Source: Burkholderia sp. H160 (lineage in GTDB: Bacteria; Pseudomonadota; Gammaproteobacteria; Burkholderiales; Burkholderiaceae). Taken from it: a DNA stretch of 62,737 bases. Under the pieces are notes generated by a model that worked only from the letters and a program-made list of their open reading frames with translations, ran no database searches and was not told the DNA's origin. The stretch lies in contig ABYL01000031.1 of NCBI GenBank assembly GCA_000173575.1, forward strand, positions 1-62,737, read 5' to 3'. The position numbers and the translations under genes are program-made. Positions 45,812 to 55,513 of the stretch are shown here, piece after piece (the stretch's first letter is position 1; each line of letters starts with the position of its first letter).

Positions 45812-46861
45812 TCACGAAAGTCTGCGCGACGTGCCCCGCCGCTGCCGCAACCGTCGCACGAGGCTCGGCCGCCGCGCGTCGACGCCAAAGCTCAGCACGC
45901 TCGCGCGCAGGCGCCGCAGCATCTTCACCGAGCGCACGAACGTCTCGCCGGTGTGGCTGATCATCACGAACTCGAACGCGCCGCGCCAGCTTGCGACGCC
46001 GCGCGAAAACGCATGCATGTCGTGGCGCGCGTCGACGGGCAACTCGGCGCCGAAGCGGCGCGCGAACACCCGCACCTGATCCGCGATGGCTTCGATCTGC
46101 CGCCGCCGGCTCGCGCCGCGCCGCTGTTGCGCTTCGGCGCCGCATTCGTCGCGCGCGGCACCGCGCTCGTTGGTCGCGCTCGCGCCCACCGCGTTGCCCC
46201 CGTGCTGCCGATACTTCAGATGCGACGCGGCGACGTGGCGAATCTCGCCGAACGACGCGGCCACCATCGCGAGCCACCAGTCGTGCATCACGATGCCGGG
46301 CGGGAACGGCAACGCGCGTTCAAGCGTCGCGCGGTTGACGAGCATCGCGCAACCGGGCACATGGTTGCTCAGTAGAAAATCGCGGAGGCGCGCCGCGCAG
46401 CGCGACTTCGCGGTGATATCGAACAGCGAGCGCGAAAGGGAGCACAGCGTCGAGTCGACGAGCTCGATGTCGCAGAACGCGAGTGCGGGCGTCGCCGCAT
46501 CGCGCGTGCTTTCCACGCGCTGCAGTTCGTGCATCAGATCGGCGACTTTCTCGGGCGCCCAGACGTCGTCCTGATCCGCGAGCGCGATGTAGTTGCCGCG
46601 GCAGCCGGCGAGCGCGCGCTCGAAATTACCGACGATACCGGCTCGCGTGCCATCGCCGACGAGCCGCACCGGCACGCGTCCAGCGTAGGACGCGAGCAGT
46701 TCGCGCGTGCCGTCGCTGGAGGCGTCGTCGGACACCACGACTTCGAGATGGGGCCAGCTCTGCGCTTCGAGCGAAGCCAGCAGCTCGGGCAGATAGGTAC
46801 GGCCGTTGTATGTCGCGAGCGCGATGGAGACGAGCGGCTTGCTCGGATCGTCGAGAAACAT
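45812..46861 (-). CDS. GT2 glycosyltransferase
   Basis: A 349-residue GT-A enzyme with PLVSIALATYNGRTYLPELLA, VVSDDASSDGTRELL, and IALADQDDVWAPEKVADL (ADQDD is the rhamnosyltransferase-type metal motif). The ADQDDVW sequence is shared by many rhamnosyl- and galactofuranosyltransferases of LPS loci. ATG 46861 was chosen; the in-frame upstream part is not GT-like. It is convergent with the preceding GT2 gene. Confidence 0.87.
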   Translation of the reverse strand: MFLDDPSKPLVSIALATYNGRTYLPELLASLEAQSWPHLEVVVSDDASSDGTRELLASYAGRVPVRLVGDGTRAGIVGNFERALAGCRGNYIALADQDDVWAPEKVADLMHELQRVESTRDAATPALAFCDIELVDSTLCSLSRSLFDITAKSRCAARLRDFLLSNHVPGCAMLVNRATLERALPFPPGIVMHDWWLAMVAASFGEIRHVAASHLKYRQHGGNAVGASATNERGAARDECGAEAQQRRGASRRRQIEAIADQVRVFARRFGAELPVDARHDMHAFSRGVASWRGAFEFVMISHTGETFVRSVKMLRRLRASVLSFGVDARRPSLVRRLRQRRGTSRRLS

Positions 46862-47013
46862 GGGTCGTCGATTTCCACAAGGCGGACTGTGAGTGTCCGC
46901 CAGCATGCGATTAGTGCCGAAAAAGCGCAACAAATCGAGACAAAAACGCAACACTGTCTCAAAAATGGGCCGAAACGACGAACCGGCCGCTGAGGCCGCG
47001 GCAAAGCGCCGGA

Positions 47014-48807
47014 TTAAACCGCGCTTTGCTGGAACTGGATTCGATGCAGATGCGCGTACAAGCCGTCGTGCTCGAGCAGCTCACGGTGGCTGCCGCGCTC
47101 GACGATCCGCCCTGACTCCATCACGAGGATGCGGTCGGCGCGTTCGATCGTCGAGAGCCGGTGCGCGATCACGAGCGTCGTGCGGCCCTTCATCAGCGTT
47201 TCGAGCGCGGCCTGCACGTGGCGCTCGGACTCGGAATCGAGCGCCGAGGTCGCTTCGTCGAGAATCAGGATCGGCGCGTCCTTGTAGATCGCGCGCGCGA
47301 TCGCGAGACGCTGGCGCTGGCCGCCCGACAGCATCATGCCGTTGTCGCCGACGAGCGTCTCGATGCCCTGCGGCATCGCCTGTACGGTGTCCCACAGGTT
47401 CGCCGCGCGCAGTGCGGCCTTGACCTTCTCCGCATTGACCTGCTGACCGTATGCGACGTTGTGCGCGATCGTGTCGTTGAACAGCACGACGTCCTGGCTC
47501 ACCATCGCGATCTGGCTGCGCAGCGCATGCAGGTCGTATTCGGGCAACGCGACGCCGTCGACCAGAATCGCGCCGCCGGTCGGATCGAAGAAGCGCGGCA
47601 GCAGGTTCACGAGCGTGGTCTTGCCGCTGCCCGACGGACCCGCGAGCGCGACCATCTCGCCCGGCGCCACCTTGAACGACACCTGGTCGAGCGTGTGACG
47701 GTTGTGCGTAGCGTTCGTGCCGTAGTGGAACGACACGTCGCGGAACTCCACCTCGCCGCGTGCACGAGCGAGCGGCTTGCCACCGCCTTCCGGCTCGGCC
47801 GGCTCGTCGATCAGGCCGAAGATCAGCTCGGCGGCGGTCACGCCGCGCTGCAACGGCTGGTTCACGTCCATCAAATGCTTGAGCGGCGAGATGATCAGCA
47901 GCATCGACGTGACGAACGCGACGAAGCCGCCGACCGTCGTCTGATCCGACGACGACTGCACCACCGCGATCGTGATCACGACTGCGAGCGCGATCGACGC
48001 GAGGAACTGCGTCAACGGCTGCGCGAGGCCGCCGGACACCGTCATGCGCATCGCGTAGCCGCGCAGACGCCGGCTCATCGCGGAGAACCGGTCCATCTCG
48101 TATTGCTCGCCGTTATGCACCTTGACGACCTTGTAGCCGCCCACCGTCTCCTCGACGATGTACGACAGCTCGTTGGTCAGCAGCTGGTGCTCGCGGTTCA
48201 GGCGCCGCAGGCGGCGGTTGATCTTGCCGACCAGCCAGCCGATGCCCGGCAGCAGCACCGCGACGATCAGCGTCAGGCGCCAGTTCAGATAGAACAGATA
48301 GCCGAGCAGGAAGATCACCGTCAGCGAATCGCGCACGAGCGTGACCATCACGCTGAGCAGCACGTTCAGGATCTGGTTGACCTCGAAGACGATCGCGTTG
48401 ATCACCGTGCTCGCGGTTTCGCGCTGGAAGAACGCGACGCTCGTGTGGATCATGCGGTCGAACATCTTCAGGCGCAGCTCGAGCAGGATCTTGTTCGACA
48501 CATACGCAAGCAGATAGCCGGACGCGTATTGCGACACGCCGCGAATCAGCGCGAGGCCGATCACCGCGATCGGCACGAGCCACTTGGTCTTGTCGACCGC
48601 ATGCGAGCCGAAGCCCTTGTCGAGCAGCGGCTTGAGCAGCGCGGGAATGGCGGCGTCGGTGCCGGCGCTCACCGCCATCGCGACGATCGCCCCCAGCACA
48701 ACCCATAGCAACGGCTTGATGAAAGGCCACAGGCGCCGCAGGACGACGGACGGCGACGACGCGTCGCCTGTACCCATGGGTTTGCTTAACGTTGGCTTCG
48801 CGCTCAA
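47014..48807 (-). CDS. msbA: Lipid A export ATP-binding/permease protein MsbA
   Basis: A 597-residue ABC exporter half-transporter: six transmembrane helices in the first ~330 residues (start [19 protein letters not shown]), then an ATPase domain with Walker [11 protein letters not shown], signature [14 protein letters not shown] and Walker [12 protein letters not shown]. It flips lipid A-core across the inner membrane. The position beside core glycosyltransferases and the waaE-like gene supports MsbA over a drug exporter. Confidence 0.94.
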   Translation of the reverse strand: MSAKPTLSKPMGTGDASSPSVVLRRLWPFIKPLLWVVLGAIVAMAVSAGTDAAIPALLKPLLDKGFGSHAVDKTKWLVPIAVIGLALIRGVSQYASGYLLAYVSNKILLELRLKMFDRMIHTSVAFFQRETASTVINAIVFEVNQILNVLLSVMVTLVRDSLTVIFLLGYLFYLNWRLTLIVAVLLPGIGWLVGKINRRLRRLNREHQLLTNELSYIVEETVGGYKVVKVHNGEQYEMDRFSAMSRRLRGYAMRMTVSGGLAQPLTQFLASIALAVVITIAVVQSSSDQTTVGGFVAFVTSMLLIISPLKHLMDVNQPLQRGVTAAELIFGLIDEPAEPEGGGKPLARARGEVEFRDVSFHYGTNATHNRHTLDQVSFKVAPGEMVALAGPSGSGKTTLVNLLPRFFDPTGGAILVDGVALPEYDLHALRSQIAMVSQDVVLFNDTIAHNVAYGQQVNAEKVKAALRAANLWDTVQAMPQGIETLVGDNGMMLSGGQRQRLAIARAIYKDAPILILDEATSALDSESERHVQAALETLMKGRTTLVIAHRLSTIERADRILVMESGRIVERGSHRELLEHDGLYAHLHRIQFQQSAV

Positions 48808-49048
48808 GGAATCCTCTGGAAATGCGGAACTGCGAGCACGCGGCGCATGGTTGGGCTGCCGCGTGGAATATCAAAAAAGAGCATTGTAATCGGTTGAAGA
48901 TGCCGGCCACCGCTCGGTGCGCGGCGAAATGCGCGGAACGCCTGGCGGATCGGTGCTGTGGTGTGGGGCCGGATGGGGTGTGTATACTCGCTGCTCGATG
49001 GCGGGGTCGCGGCCCGCGCCGTCACTTCGTCCTCCACGCAACTCAGGT

Positions 49049-49810
49049 ATGCAAGAAACCACTCTTGGCGTTGCCATCATCACCCGCAACGCGGCGGCAC
49101 GGCTGGCCGAATGCCTGCAAGCCGTGGCCTTTGCCGATCAGATCGTCGTGATCGACGGCGGCAGCACCGACGGCACCGCCGACATCGCGCGAGTGCACGG
49201 CGCTCGCGTCATCGAACAGACCGACTGGCCGGGCTTCGGCCCGCAAAAGAACCGCGCGGTCGACGCGCTGACAACCGGCTGGATCCTCTCGCTCGACGCC
49301 GACGAAATCGTCACGCCGGAGCTTGCCGCGTCGATTCGCGCGACGCTCGCAGCACCCGCCGCCGACGTCTACGCGGTGGACCGTCTGTCGAGCTTCTGCG
49401 GCCACTGGATTCATCACAGCGGCTGGTATCCGGACTGGATTCCGCGCCTTTTCAAACGCGGCACCGCGCGCTTCTCCGACGATCTCGTGCACGAGCGCCT
49501 CGTGTTCGACACGCCCGCGCAACGCCTGACCGGTAAGCTGATGCACTACTCGTACGAGGACTACGAGGGCGTGCTGCGCAAGCTCAACGCATATTCGACG
49601 GCGGGCGCGCGGCAGCGCTACGAGGCCGGACAGAAAGGCAGCATTCGCCTCGCGCTCGGGCGCGGCTTGTGGGCATTCGTGCGGACTTATCTGCTGCGAC
49701 GCGGATTTCTGGACGGCCGCGCCGGGCTGATGATCGCGCTGTTCAACGCGGAGACGGTGTACTACCGGTTTCTGAAGCTGGCACGTCTGGAAGAAACGGG
49801 CGGGCGGTAG
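49049..49810 (+). CDS. waaE: WaaE-like GT2 LPS core beta-glucosyltransferase
   Basis: A 253-residue GT-A enzyme beginning MQETTLGVAIITRNAAARL. The signature FADQIVVIDGGSTDGTADIA is followed by WPGFGPQKNRAVD, LSLDADEIVTPEL, WYPDWIPRLFKR, and DLVHERLVF. These motifs are those of the WaaE/KdtX family, which adds glucose to heptose I of the core. It is divergent from msbA and adjacent to dnaE, a familiar Burkholderia arrangement (from memory). Confidence 0.9.
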   Translation: MQETTLGVAIITRNAAARLAECLQAVAFADQIVVIDGGSTDGTADIARVHGARVIEQTDWPGFGPQKNRAVDALTTGWILSLDADEIVTPELAASIRATLAAPAADVYAVDRLSSFCGHWIHHSGWYPDWIPRLFKRGTARFSDDLVHERLVFDTPAQRLTGKLMHYSYEDYEGVLRKLNAYSTAGARQRYEAGQKGSIRLALGRGLWAFVRTYLLRRGFLDGRAGLMIALFNAETVYYRFLKLARLEETGGR

Positions 49811-49862
49811 GCCAAGGTTAGCTGGTGCACGCGGCACCGGCTAACCACGCCATAGGCATTGC

Positions 49863-52800
49863 TCAATACACGATCTCGATCGAGCTTCCCGCAAACTCGC
49901 CACGCAGTGCGGCGAGCAATTCGTCGGTGGGCTTGACGCGCCACGCGTCGCCGAGACGCATTTCGCCTTGCGCATGCTCGCTGCGATAGACGACCTGCAC
50001 CGCGAGCCCGTTCGGAATCTGCACCGCCTGACGCTGACGGCCGCCCTCGCCGCCGAAGCCGCCCCGTCCGCCGCCATTGCCGCCGCCGTTGCCACGTGTG
50101 GCGGCCGCCGACGCGGCCGGCTCGTCCTTGCCCGCGGTGTGCGCTTCGAGGACACGGCGCAACGCCTGCGCGTCCGCATTGCCGTTCATCTGCACCTTGA
50201 CCGAGTCCGCGTAACGGCAGCGCGCGCGGCCGAGGTCCATGACCGTTTCGACGGTGAAGCGGATGCCGCCCGTGAATGCGTCGTTACGCGCCTGGCCCTG
50301 TACGACCAGCAGTTCGTCTTCCTTGAACAATTGCTTGTGCTCTTCGAAGACTTCGTTGAAGACTGTCACTTCGCACTGGCCGGTGCCGTCGTCGAGCAGC
50401 GCGATCAGCATCTTGCCGCGCTGGGTCATCTGCGTGCGCAGCGACACGATCACGCCCGCGACCAGCTTGTCGCGCCCTTCCTTCAGTTCGCCGATCTTCT
50501 GACGCACGAAGCGGCGCACTTCGTCCTTGTAGGCATCGAACAGGTGGCCCGACAGGTAGAAGCCGAGCGCGGCCTTTTCTTCCTGCAGCTTGCGCTTTTC
50601 CGGCCACTCGGGTTCGTCGATGAGTTCATGGCCTTGCGACGGCGCGTCGCCCATGTCGAACAGACCGGCCTGCAGCGCATTGGCCGCCGCCTGCTCGGCC
50701 GCTTCCATCGCTAGCGAGACGGATGCGATCAGTTGCGCGCGGTTCGGATGCAGCGTGTCGAACGCGCCGGCGCGAATCAGCGCCTCGATCGTGCGACGAT
50801 TGACGATGCGGCGATCGACGCGATTGCAGAAATCGAAGATGTCGATGAAGCGGCCTTCTTCGCGCGCGCGCAGGATTTCTTCGATCGCGTTCTGGCCGCT
50901 GCCCTTGATCGCGCCGAGACCATAGCGGATCGTGCGCGAGCGCTTGCCGTCGGTTTCGGCGACCGGTTCGAAGCGATACGCAGACAGGTTCACGTCCGGC
51001 GGCAGCACGGCCATCTTGTTCGCGAGGCAGTCTTCGAACAGGATCTTGACCTTGTCCGTGTCGTCCATCGCGAGCGACATGTTGGCCGCCATGAATTCGG
51101 CCGGATGGTGCGCCTTCAGCCATGCGGTGTAGTACGCGAGCAGCGCATACGCGGCCGCGTGCGACTTGTTGAAGCCGTAGCCCGCGAACTTCTCCATCAG
51201 GTCGAAGATTTCGTCGGACTTCTCGCGCGTGAGGCCGTTCACGGCCGCGCCTTCCGCGAAAATTTCGCGGTGCTTCGCCATTTCCTCGGGCTTCTTCTTG
51301 CCCATCGCGCGACGCAACAGGTCGGCGCCGCCGAGCGAGTAGCCGCCGATGATCTGCGCCATCTGCATCACCTGCTCCTGGTAGACCATGATGCCGTAGG
51401 TCTCTTTCAGAACGGGTTCGACGCGCGGGTCGGGATACTCGACCACTTCGCGGCCGTGCTTACGCGCGCAGAAGCTCGGGATCAGGTCCATCGGACCCGG
51501 ACGGTACAGCGCGACGAGCGCGATGATGTCCTCGAAGCGGTCGGGCTGCGCGTCCTTCAGCATGCCCTGCATGCCGCGGCTTTCCAGCTGGAACACGGCG
51601 ACCGTATTCGCTTTCTTCAGGATCGAGAACGACGCCGGGTCGTCGAGCGGCACCTGGCCTAGCGACCAGTCCTGCTTCGACGGATCGAGGCGGCGGATGT
51701 AGCGCTCGGCCCAATCCAGAATAGTCAGCGTGGTCAGGCCCAGAAAGTCGAACTTCACGAGGCCGACGGCTTCGACGTCGTCCTTGTCGTACTGGCTGAC
51801 GACGCCGCTTTCGTCACCCTGCGTATAGAGCGGGCAGAAATCGGTCAGCTTGCCCGGCGCGATCAGCACGCCGCCGGCGTGCATGCCGACGTTACGCGTC
51901 AAGCCTTCCACGCGCTGCGCGAGTTCGAGCAGCTGGTGCACTTCGTCTTCGTTGTCAAAGCGCTCCTGCAACAGCGGCTCTTCCTTCATCGCGTCGGCGA
52001 TCGTCACGTGCTTGCCCGGCTTGAACGGGATCAGCTTCGCGATGCCGTCCGTGAACATGTAGCCGAGATCGAGCACGCGGCCGATGTCGCGCACCGCCGC
52101 CTTCGCCGCCATCGTGCCGAACGTGGCGATCTGCGACACCGCGTTCGCGCCGTACTTCTCCTTCACGTACTGGATCACGCGATCGCGGCCGTGCTGGCAG
52201 AAGTCGATATCGAAGTCGGGCATCGACACCCGCTCCGGATTCAGGAAACGCTCGAACAGCAGGTTGTAGCGCAGCGGATCGAGATCGGTCACGCCGAGCG
52301 CATAGGCGACCAGCGAACCCGCGCCCGACCCCCGGCCCGGCCCGACCGGCACACCGTTGTTCTTGGCCCAGTTGATGAAGTCCGCGACGATCAGGAAGTA
52401 GCCCGGAAAGCCCATCTTGATGATCGTGCCGCACTCGAATTCGAGGCGCTGGTAGTACGTCGCGCGTTGCGCGTCGCGCTCGGCCTCGTCCGGATACAGC
52501 TGTGCGAGCCGCTTTTCGAGGCCTTCTTTCGACAGCTGCACGAGGTAGTCGTCGAGCGACATGCCGTCGGGCGTCGGAAAGAGCGGCAGCTTCGGCTTGC
52601 CGAGTTCGAGCTTCAGATTGCAGCGCTTCGCGATCTGCACCGTGTTCGCGAGCGCCGACGGGATGTCCGCGAACAGCTCGGCCATCTCCTGTTGCGAGCG
52701 GAAATACTGCTCGGCCGTAAAGCGTTTCTGGCGACGCGGATTCGCGAGAATATCGCCTTCGGAAATACACACGCGCGCTTCGTGCGCGGTGAAGTCGTCC

Positions 52801-53423
52801 GGCGTCATGAACTGCATCGGGTGCGTTGCGACGACCGGCAGTTTCAGCGATGCCGCGAGCGCGACCGCCTGCTGCACGTACTGCTCGCCGCCCGGCAGAC
52901 CGCAGCGCTGCAGCTCGATATAGAAGCCGCCCGGGAACACCTTTGCCCAATGCCGCGCGTTGCGCCTTGCCGCCTCTTCGTTACCGGCCGCCAGCGCGAG
53001 ACCGATATCGCCCTGCTGCGCGCCCGACAGCGCGAGCAGCCCCTCGCCGAGACCGGACTCGAGCCAGCCGGCTTCGACTTCCGCGCGGCCGCGATACTGG
53101 TTCGTCAGCGACGCCTTGCTGAGCAATTCGCAGAGGTTCAGGTAACCGCGCCGGTCCTTGACCAGCAACAGCAGACGGGAAGGCTTGTCGCGGTCGTCCG
53201 GATTGGTGATCCAGACGTCGCAGCCGGCAATGGGTTTGACCCCCTTGCCACGCGCTTCCTGGTAGAAACGGACGAGGCCGAACGCGTTGCCGAGATCGGT
53301 GAGCGCGAGCGCGCCCTGACCGTCTTTGGCCGCCGCCGCGACGATGTCGTCGAGACGCACGATGCCGTCGGCAATCGAGAATTCGGAGTGAACGCGGAGA
53401 TGAACGAAGCGGGGATCTGACAT
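49863..53423 (-). CDS. dnaE: DNA polymerase III subunit alpha
   Basis: A ~1186-residue replicative polymerase. N-terminal PHP domain (FVHLRVHSEFSIADG). Palm motifs include GPGRGSGAGSLVAYALG and PDFDIDFCQHGRDRVI with catalytic Asp residues. The finger region YQEQVMQMAQIIGGYSLGGAD, the helix-hairpin-helix, and an OB domain follow. The C-terminal region contains a glycine-rich stretch (NGGGNGGGRGGFGGEGG) that is unusual in position. ATG 53423 (MSDPRF) is preferred; an in-frame ATG at 53432 adds three residues. Confidence 0.97.
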   Translation of the reverse strand: MSDPRFVHLRVHSEFSIADGIVRLDDIVAAAAKDGQGALALTDLGNAFGLVRFYQEARGKGVKPIAGCDVWITNPDDRDKPSRLLLLVKDRRGYLNLCELLSKASLTNQYRGRAEVEAGWLESGLGEGLLALSGAQQGDIGLALAAGNEEAARRNARHWAKVFPGGFYIELQRCGLPGGEQYVQQAVALAASLKLPVVATHPMQFMTPDDFTAHEARVCISEGDILANPRRQKRFTAEQYFRSQQEMAELFADIPSALANTVQIAKRCNLKLELGKPKLPLFPTPDGMSLDDYLVQLSKEGLEKRLAQLYPDEAERDAQRATYYQRLEFECGTIIKMGFPGYFLIVADFINWAKNNGVPVGPGRGSGAGSLVAYALGVTDLDPLRYNLLFERFLNPERVSMPDFDIDFCQHGRDRVIQYVKEKYGANAVSQIATFGTMAAKAAVRDIGRVLDLGYMFTDGIAKLIPFKPGKHVTIADAMKEEPLLQERFDNEDEVHQLLELAQRVEGLTRNVGMHAGGVLIAPGKLTDFCPLYTQGDESGVVSQYDKDDVEAVGLVKFDFLGLTTLTILDWAERYIRRLDPSKQDWSLGQVPLDDPASFSILKKANTVAVFQLESRGMQGMLKDAQPDRFEDIIALVALYRPGPMDLIPSFCARKHGREVVEYPDPRVEPVLKETYGIMVYQEQVMQMAQIIGGYSLGGADLLRRAMGKKKPEEMAKHREIFAEGAAVNGLTREKSDEIFDLMEKFAGYGFNKSHAAAYALLAYYTAWLKAHHPAEFMAANMSLAMDDTDKVKILFEDCLANKMAVLPPDVNLSAYRFEPVAETDGKRSRTIRYGLGAIKGSGQNAIEEILRAREEGRFIDIFDFCNRVDRRIVNRRTIEALIRAGAFDTLHPNRAQLIASVSLAMEAAEQAAANALQAGLFDMGDAPSQGHELIDEPEWPEKRKLQEEKAALGFYLSGHLFDAYKDEVRRFVRQKIGELKEGRDKLVAGVIVSLRTQMTQRGKMLIALLDDGTGQCEVTVFNEVFEEHKQLFKEDELLVVQGQARNDAFTGGIRFTVETVMDLGRARCRYADSVKVQMNGNADAQALRRVLEAHTAGKDEPAASAAATRGNGGGNGGGRGGFGGEGGRQRQAVQIPNGLAVQVVYRSEHAQGEMRLGDAWRVKPTDELLAALRGEFAGSSIEIVY

Positions 53424-53655
53424 GGGCGACATTGTAACCCCAGCCTTCCGCAGATTTCAGGTCAATACGGGACGCTGGCCGTCCGGCCAGGACGGGGTCG
53501 GCGAGAGCACTGTTTGCGCTAGCGCAACCCGTTAGCCATTCGGCCAGGGAGAGAAAATGCCGGGTTGAGGGATAATAGTGGTTTCGCCTGTCGTCTTATA
53601 CGGGGACGCAACACCGACGGCACGACACGCCGGCCATCTTTACCGCTGAACACCC

Positions 53656-54519
53656 ATGAGTATCGTCAATCTCTCCGCGTATCAATTCGCGACCATCGAA
53701 GACACCGCCGCGTGGCGCCCGTTCGTCACTGAGCGCTGCAATGCGCTCGGCCTGCGCGGCACCATCCTGCTGGCCCCGGAAGGCATCAACCTGTTTACCG
53801 CCGGCACGCGCGAGAACACCGACGCGTTCATCGACTACATCCGCCACGATCCGCTGTTCGAAGGCAAGTTCGCGAATCTGCAGTTCAAGGAAAGCCTGTC
53901 GGACTCGCAGCCGTTCACGCGCATGCTGGTCAAGCTCAAGCGCGAAATCATCACGATGAAAAAGCCGGCGATCCGCCCCGAGTTCGGCCGCGCACCGTTC
54001 GTCGACGCGCCCACGCTGAAGAGCTGGCTCGATCGCGGTCATGATGACGCAGGCCGCCCCGTCGTCATGCTCGACACGCGCAACGCGTTCGAAGTCGACG
54101 TCGGCACGTTCGACAACGCGCTCGACTATCGCATCACGAAGTTCAGCGAATTCCCCGAGGTGATCGAGAACAACCGCGCCGATCTCGAAGGCAAGACGGT
54201 CGTGTCGTTCTGCACGGGCGGCATCCGCTGCGAGAAGGCCGCGATCCATATGAAGGACGTCGGTATCGAGAACGTGTACCAGCTCGAAGGCGGCATCCTC
54301 AAATACTTCGAGGAAGTGGGCGGCGCGCATTATCGCGGCGACTGCTTCGTGTTCGACTATCGCACCGCGCTGAACCCGCAACTCGAACCGACCGCGACGA
54401 GGCAATGCTTTGGCTGCCGCGCGGTGGTCACGCCCGAGCAACAGCAATCGCCGATGTACGTCGCGGGCAAGACCTGTCCGGCGTGCCATCCGGACAGCAA
54501 GGCCGCGTGCGCCGCGTAA
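53656..54519 (+). CDS. trhO: Rhodanese-like tRNA uridine(34) hydroxylase, TrhO/UPF0176 family
   Basis: A 287-residue protein with an N-terminal acylphosphatase-like domain ([16 protein letters not shown]), then a rhodanese domain. The latter has [18 protein letters not shown] and the active-site loop [12 protein letters not shown] with Cys. The C-terminus has a CxxC pair (CFGCRAV, CPACH) that may bind zinc. Members hydroxylate U34 in tRNA to 5-hydroxyuridine. It is divergent from dnaE across a 232-bp gap. Confidence 0.92.
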   Translation: MSIVNLSAYQFATIEDTAAWRPFVTERCNALGLRGTILLAPEGINLFTAGTRENTDAFIDYIRHDPLFEGKFANLQFKESLSDSQPFTRMLVKLKREIITMKKPAIRPEFGRAPFVDAPTLKSWLDRGHDDAGRPVVMLDTRNAFEVDVGTFDNALDYRITKFSEFPEVIENNRADLEGKTVVSFCTGGIRCEKAAIHMKDVGIENVYQLEGGILKYFEEVGGAHYRGDCFVFDYRTALNPQLEPTATRQCFGCRAVVTPEQQQSPMYVAGKTCPACHPDSKAACAA

Positions 54520-54580
54520 TGTCACCCGGGACAGCCGGGGCGGCAAGTGGCGCCGGCGTCTCGCCTGTCGTCCCCAAACC

Positions 54581-55471
54581 ATGACCTACCGCGGACGCTT
54601 CGCGCCGTCACCGACCGGCCCGCTGCATTTCGGCTCGCTGGTCAGCGCGCTCGCAAGCTGGCTCGACGCGCGCGCGCATCGCGGCGCGTGGCTCGTGCGC
54701 ATCGAAGATATCGACGGACCGCGCACGGTGCCCGGTGCCGCCGAAGACATCCTCGCGACCCTCGAGCGCTTCGGCATGCATGCCGATGAAACACCTATCT
54801 GGCAAAGCCAGCGCATAGCGCGCTATCAGCAGGCGCTGGAGCAGTTGCAAGCGACCGGTCTCGTCTATCCGTGCGGCTGCACGCGCAAGGAAATCGCTGA
54901 TTCGCTATTGCACGCGCACGCGCGCAACACGACGCTCGCCTACCCCGGTACCTGTCGCACGGGTCTGCATGGCAAGCCCGCGCGCGCGTGGCGCCTGCGC
55001 GTGCCCGATGGCGCGCCCGCCGTGATCACGTTCGACGATCGCTGGCAAGGCCCGCAGACGCAAAACCTCGCGACCGAGGTCGGCGATTTCGTGCTACGCC
55101 GCGCGGACGATCAGTGGGCCTATCAACTTGCTGTGGTGGTGGACGATGCGGACGCCGGCATCACACACATCGTGCGCGGCGCGGATCTGATGGATTCGAC
55201 GGCGCGGCAGATCTATCTGCAGCGGTGTCTGGGCGTGGCGACTTCCTCGTATCTGCATGTGCCGGTCGTTACGAACGAGCACGGCGAGAAGCTGAGCAAG
55301 CAGACCGGCGCCACCGCGCTCGATTGCGATAAACCACTCGACGCGCTAGTCGCGGCGGCACGGCATCTGGGACTGGATCTGGGAAGCGAGCCACCTGCGA
55401 CGCTGGAGAGCTTCTACAGCGCCGCGACCGCGGTCTGGGCGAAACGGATGAAGATTCGCGCATCCCGATGA
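54581..55471 (+). CDS. gluQ: Glutamyl-Q tRNA(Asp) synthetase
   Basis: A 296-residue class I synthetase without an anticodon-binding domain. It has [19 protein letters not shown] (HIGH-like), zinc ligands in [10 protein letters not shown] and YPGTC, and EKLSKQTGA in place of KMSKS. It glutamylates queuosine in tRNA(Asp). It lies 61 bp after the trhO-like gene, and both act on tRNA position 34. The start at 54581 matches the family. Confidence 0.95.
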   Translation: MTYRGRFAPSPTGPLHFGSLVSALASWLDARAHRGAWLVRIEDIDGPRTVPGAAEDILATLERFGMHADETPIWQSQRIARYQQALEQLQATGLVYPCGCTRKEIADSLLHAHARNTTLAYPGTCRTGLHGKPARAWRLRVPDGAPAVITFDDRWQGPQTQNLATEVGDFVLRRADDQWAYQLAVVVDDADAGITHIVRGADLMDSTARQIYLQRCLGVATSSYLHVPVVTNEHGEKLSKQTGATALDCDKPLDALVAAARHLGLDLGSEPPATLESFYSAATAVWAKRMKIRASR

Positions 55472-55513
55472 TGCGCACGCCCGGCGTTGCGCCCGGGCGC
55501 TAAACAACCCGCC

